From the NCBI GenBank assembly GCA_030629475.1, contig DAOVOU010000079.1:1-7972 (forward strand): a stretch of 7,972 bases of DNA, written 5' to 3'. Made by a program: the position numbers and the translations under genes. This document shows positions 6,755-7,972 of this stretch, in pieces. The notes under the pieces were generated by a model, which worked only from the letters and a program-made list of their open reading frames with translations, made no database searches and had not been told where the DNA came from. Source of the DNA: Desulfobacterales bacterium. GTDB lineage: Bacteria > Desulfobacterota > Desulfobacteria > Desulfobacterales > C00003060. How positions within the stretch are numbered: position 1 is the first letter of the stretch; every line of letters begins with the position of its first letter.

Positions 6755-6764
6755 TTAGAGAAAG

Positions 6765-7972
6765 ATGAAAAAGATATCTACAGCTTTGATATTCACTTTC
6801 TGCATTAGTTTCATTTTAGTTAATCAGAGTTTTGCTAATGGAGTTTTGCGAGACAGCATGGGACCTGTCTCCGGCGGTCGAGGAGGAACGAATATCGCCC
6901 ATATCGACAACGGTATTTTAATTCATGACAACCCGTCTGCGTTGACTGAGCTGAACGGGAAAAGGGTAGAAGCGGATTTTGATTTCTTAGCTTTATCCAT
7001 GAATTATCGAGACCCACAGAATGATGAGGACGGCGAAGATATTCTTTGTTTCATGCCGTCCTTGTCTTATGCTCAAGAATTGGCTCAGGGTCGTTTCGGT
7101 GTTGGGTTCGGAGTTTATCATCCTGCCGGCTTTTCAACAGACTACGATTTGGTCCACCCTATTTATGGAGAACAGAAATATGCTTCCGACGCCTGCCTTA
7201 CGAAAATTCTGTTTGGTTTCGGGTGGAAAATCACAGATGGGATGTCCTTAGGGATTGCGGCCGGACCTGCTTACAGCAAAGTGAAATTGGAGGAGCCTTA
7301 CACCTTTCAGACCGGTCCTCTTCAGGGGGCTACTGCCCTGATTGACGTGGAAGGTGATGCGTGGGCCTTAGCATGGAACATAGGAGCACAGTGGCGGATA
7401 TCGTCGGACACGACTCTAGGTGTAGCTTATCATTACCAGGATAAGTTTGAGATGCGTGGAAACTGCGACTTAGATGTTACGGGAAGCCCATTGGCAGCGT
7501 TAGTGCCGGATCCCACGGCTCATTACAGCAAAGCAGAATTTGATTTTACATGGCCCCAGAGCCTGGGCGTAGGGATGACCCATCGACTCAAAGACGGCCA
7601 CAGAATTTCAGCGGATGTGAAATGGATTGATTGGTCTTCAGCTTTTGATGAGTTGACGTTCAAACTCTCCAGTGGGGACAATGCCGGATATGATGGCTTG
7701 GCTCAAACCTCCTCACCAAAGGACACTGTCCCCCTTGATTGGAAAGATAGTTATAGCTTCCGTTTGGGATACGAATATCTTTTGACCATGGCAGACACCT
7801 TGCACACCTTGCGCTTCGGCTATCTCTACAACCGGAATCCTGTACCGGATTCTACCCTTGTGCCTGTGATTCCCGGAATTCTCGAACACGTGGTATCCGT
7901 TGGATATGGTCGTAATTGGAAGAACTGGACGTTCGATGTTGCCTATGCATATTCCTTTGGTTCCAGGCAATC
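6765..7972 (+). CDS. FadL/OmpP1/TodX-family outer-membrane protein (partial)
   Basis: The frame is open for 402 codons and leaves the window without a stop, so the C-terminus is missing. The protein begins with a classical signal peptide: MKK, a hydrophobic core to about residue 20, then SFA with cleavage predicted after Ala24. The mature N-terminus has a Gly/Arg-rich GPVSGGRGGTNIAHIDNG stretch leading to DNPSAL (55-60), which corresponds to the N-terminal hatch and NPA motif of FadL-type channels. The rest shows alternating aromatic/hydrophobic strands typical of a beta-barrel, for example FGVGFGVYHPAG, TLGVAYHYQDKF, SLGVGMTHRL, ADVKWIDWSSA, FRLGYEYLL and LRFGYLYN. FadL relatives passively import hydrophobic compounds such as long-chain fatty acids or aromatics. 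The substrate here cannot be read from the sequence. It appears to be an independent transcription unit. Confidence 0.85.
   Translation, partial: MKKISTALIFTFCISFILVNQSFANGVLRDSMGPVSGGRGGTNIAHIDNGILIHDNPSALTELNGKRVEADFDFLALSMNYRDPQNDEDGEDILCFMPSLSYAQELAQGRFGVGFGVYHPAGFSTDYDLVHPIYGEQKYASDACLTKILFGFGWKITDGMSLGIAAGPAYSKVKLEEPYTFQTGPLQGATALIDVEGDAWALAWNIGAQWRISSDTTLGVAYHYQDKFEMRGNCDLDVTGSPLAALVPDPTAHYSKAEFDFTWPQSLGVGMTHRLKDGHRISADVKWIDWSSAFDELTFKLSSGDNAGYDGLAQTSSPKDTVPLDWKDSYSFRLGYEYLLTMADTLHTLRFGYLYNRNPVPDSTLVPVIPGILEHVVSVGYGRNWKNWTFDVAYAYSFGSRQ

Larger units (their letters stand above)
5926..6764. other. Gene-poor region with decayed coding-like sequence
   Basis: No intact gene is supported in these 839 bases. 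The plus-strand frame from 5909 to 6508 has only one stop (TAG 6236-6238) in 200 codons, yet has no credible start or ribosome binding site and its product is Arg/Ser/Cys-rich. On the minus strand, one frame is open over 6157-6375 and again over 6037-6153, and contains protein-like stretches. A 33-codon minus-strand frame at 6516-6415 includes GLPQVMDWAIEALWPK, which looks like genuine protein. Short hairpins occur at 6238-6250 (GGCCC/GGGCC) and around 6350-6364 (CTCGG/CCGAG). This pattern fits an old, rearranged insertion or pseudogene; I cannot name the source family. The right end holds the promoter and leader of the porin gene. Confidence 0.45.

Noticed and set aside
7713..7970. 85-codon minus-strand frame at the right edge
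   Set aside because: Antisense to the porin gene, whose plus-strand frame has a signal peptide, ribosome binding site and barrel-like strands.

Overview
The window looks like chromosomal DNA of a Gram-negative bacterium, most likely a Desulfobacterota (deltaproteobacterial, sulfate-reducer-like) lineage. Two genes point to an outer membrane: an apolipoprotein N-acyltransferase and a FadL/OmpP1-type porin. The HDOD-GAF-histidine kinase architecture and the abundance of short-period intergenic repeats are what I associate with that group. The taxonomic call is inference; no rRNA or other marker is present.

Layout. Positions 1-198 are a repeat-rich spacer with a 31-bp tandem duplication. A large soluble sensor kinase (HDOD + GAF + HisKA/HATPase) is encoded on the minus strand, best read as 2358 down to 199, with a good sigma70-type promoter directly against its start codon. 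A spacer of about 400 bp carries decaying GACCACT heptads and a large inverted repeat made of 8-bp units. Then, on the plus strand, come lnt (2760-4328) and prfB (4497-5592). prfB is complete only if a programmed +1 frameshift at 4566-4568 is allowed; a naive ORF call loses its first part. Four perfect GACCACT heptads sit just ahead of the prfB ribosome binding site, and a second 8-bp-unit inverted repeat begins 2 nt after the prfB stop codon.

Positions 5719-5925 encode only the first half of a response-regulator receiver domain, which breaks before the phospho-acceptor Asp. From 5926 to 6764 there is no convincing intact gene. The stretch contains coding-like but interrupted frames on both strands and looks like decayed or rearranged DNA. 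A TTGACA-N16-TATATT promoter at 6553-6580 points at the last gene, a FadL/OmpP1-family outer-membrane protein that starts at 6765 with a clear signal peptide and runs off the right edge.

Function. lnt (lipoprotein maturation in the inner membrane) and prfB (translation termination at UGA/UAA) are co-oriented housekeeping genes. The kinase is divergent from them and has no intact response regulator nearby. The porin gene appears to be a separate transcription unit. I see no CRISPR array, complete insertion sequence, tRNA or rRNA, and no defence or biosynthetic system. The items most worth a second look are the repeat families at gene borders, the truncated receiver with its flanking decayed DNA, and the near-leaderless kinase promoter.
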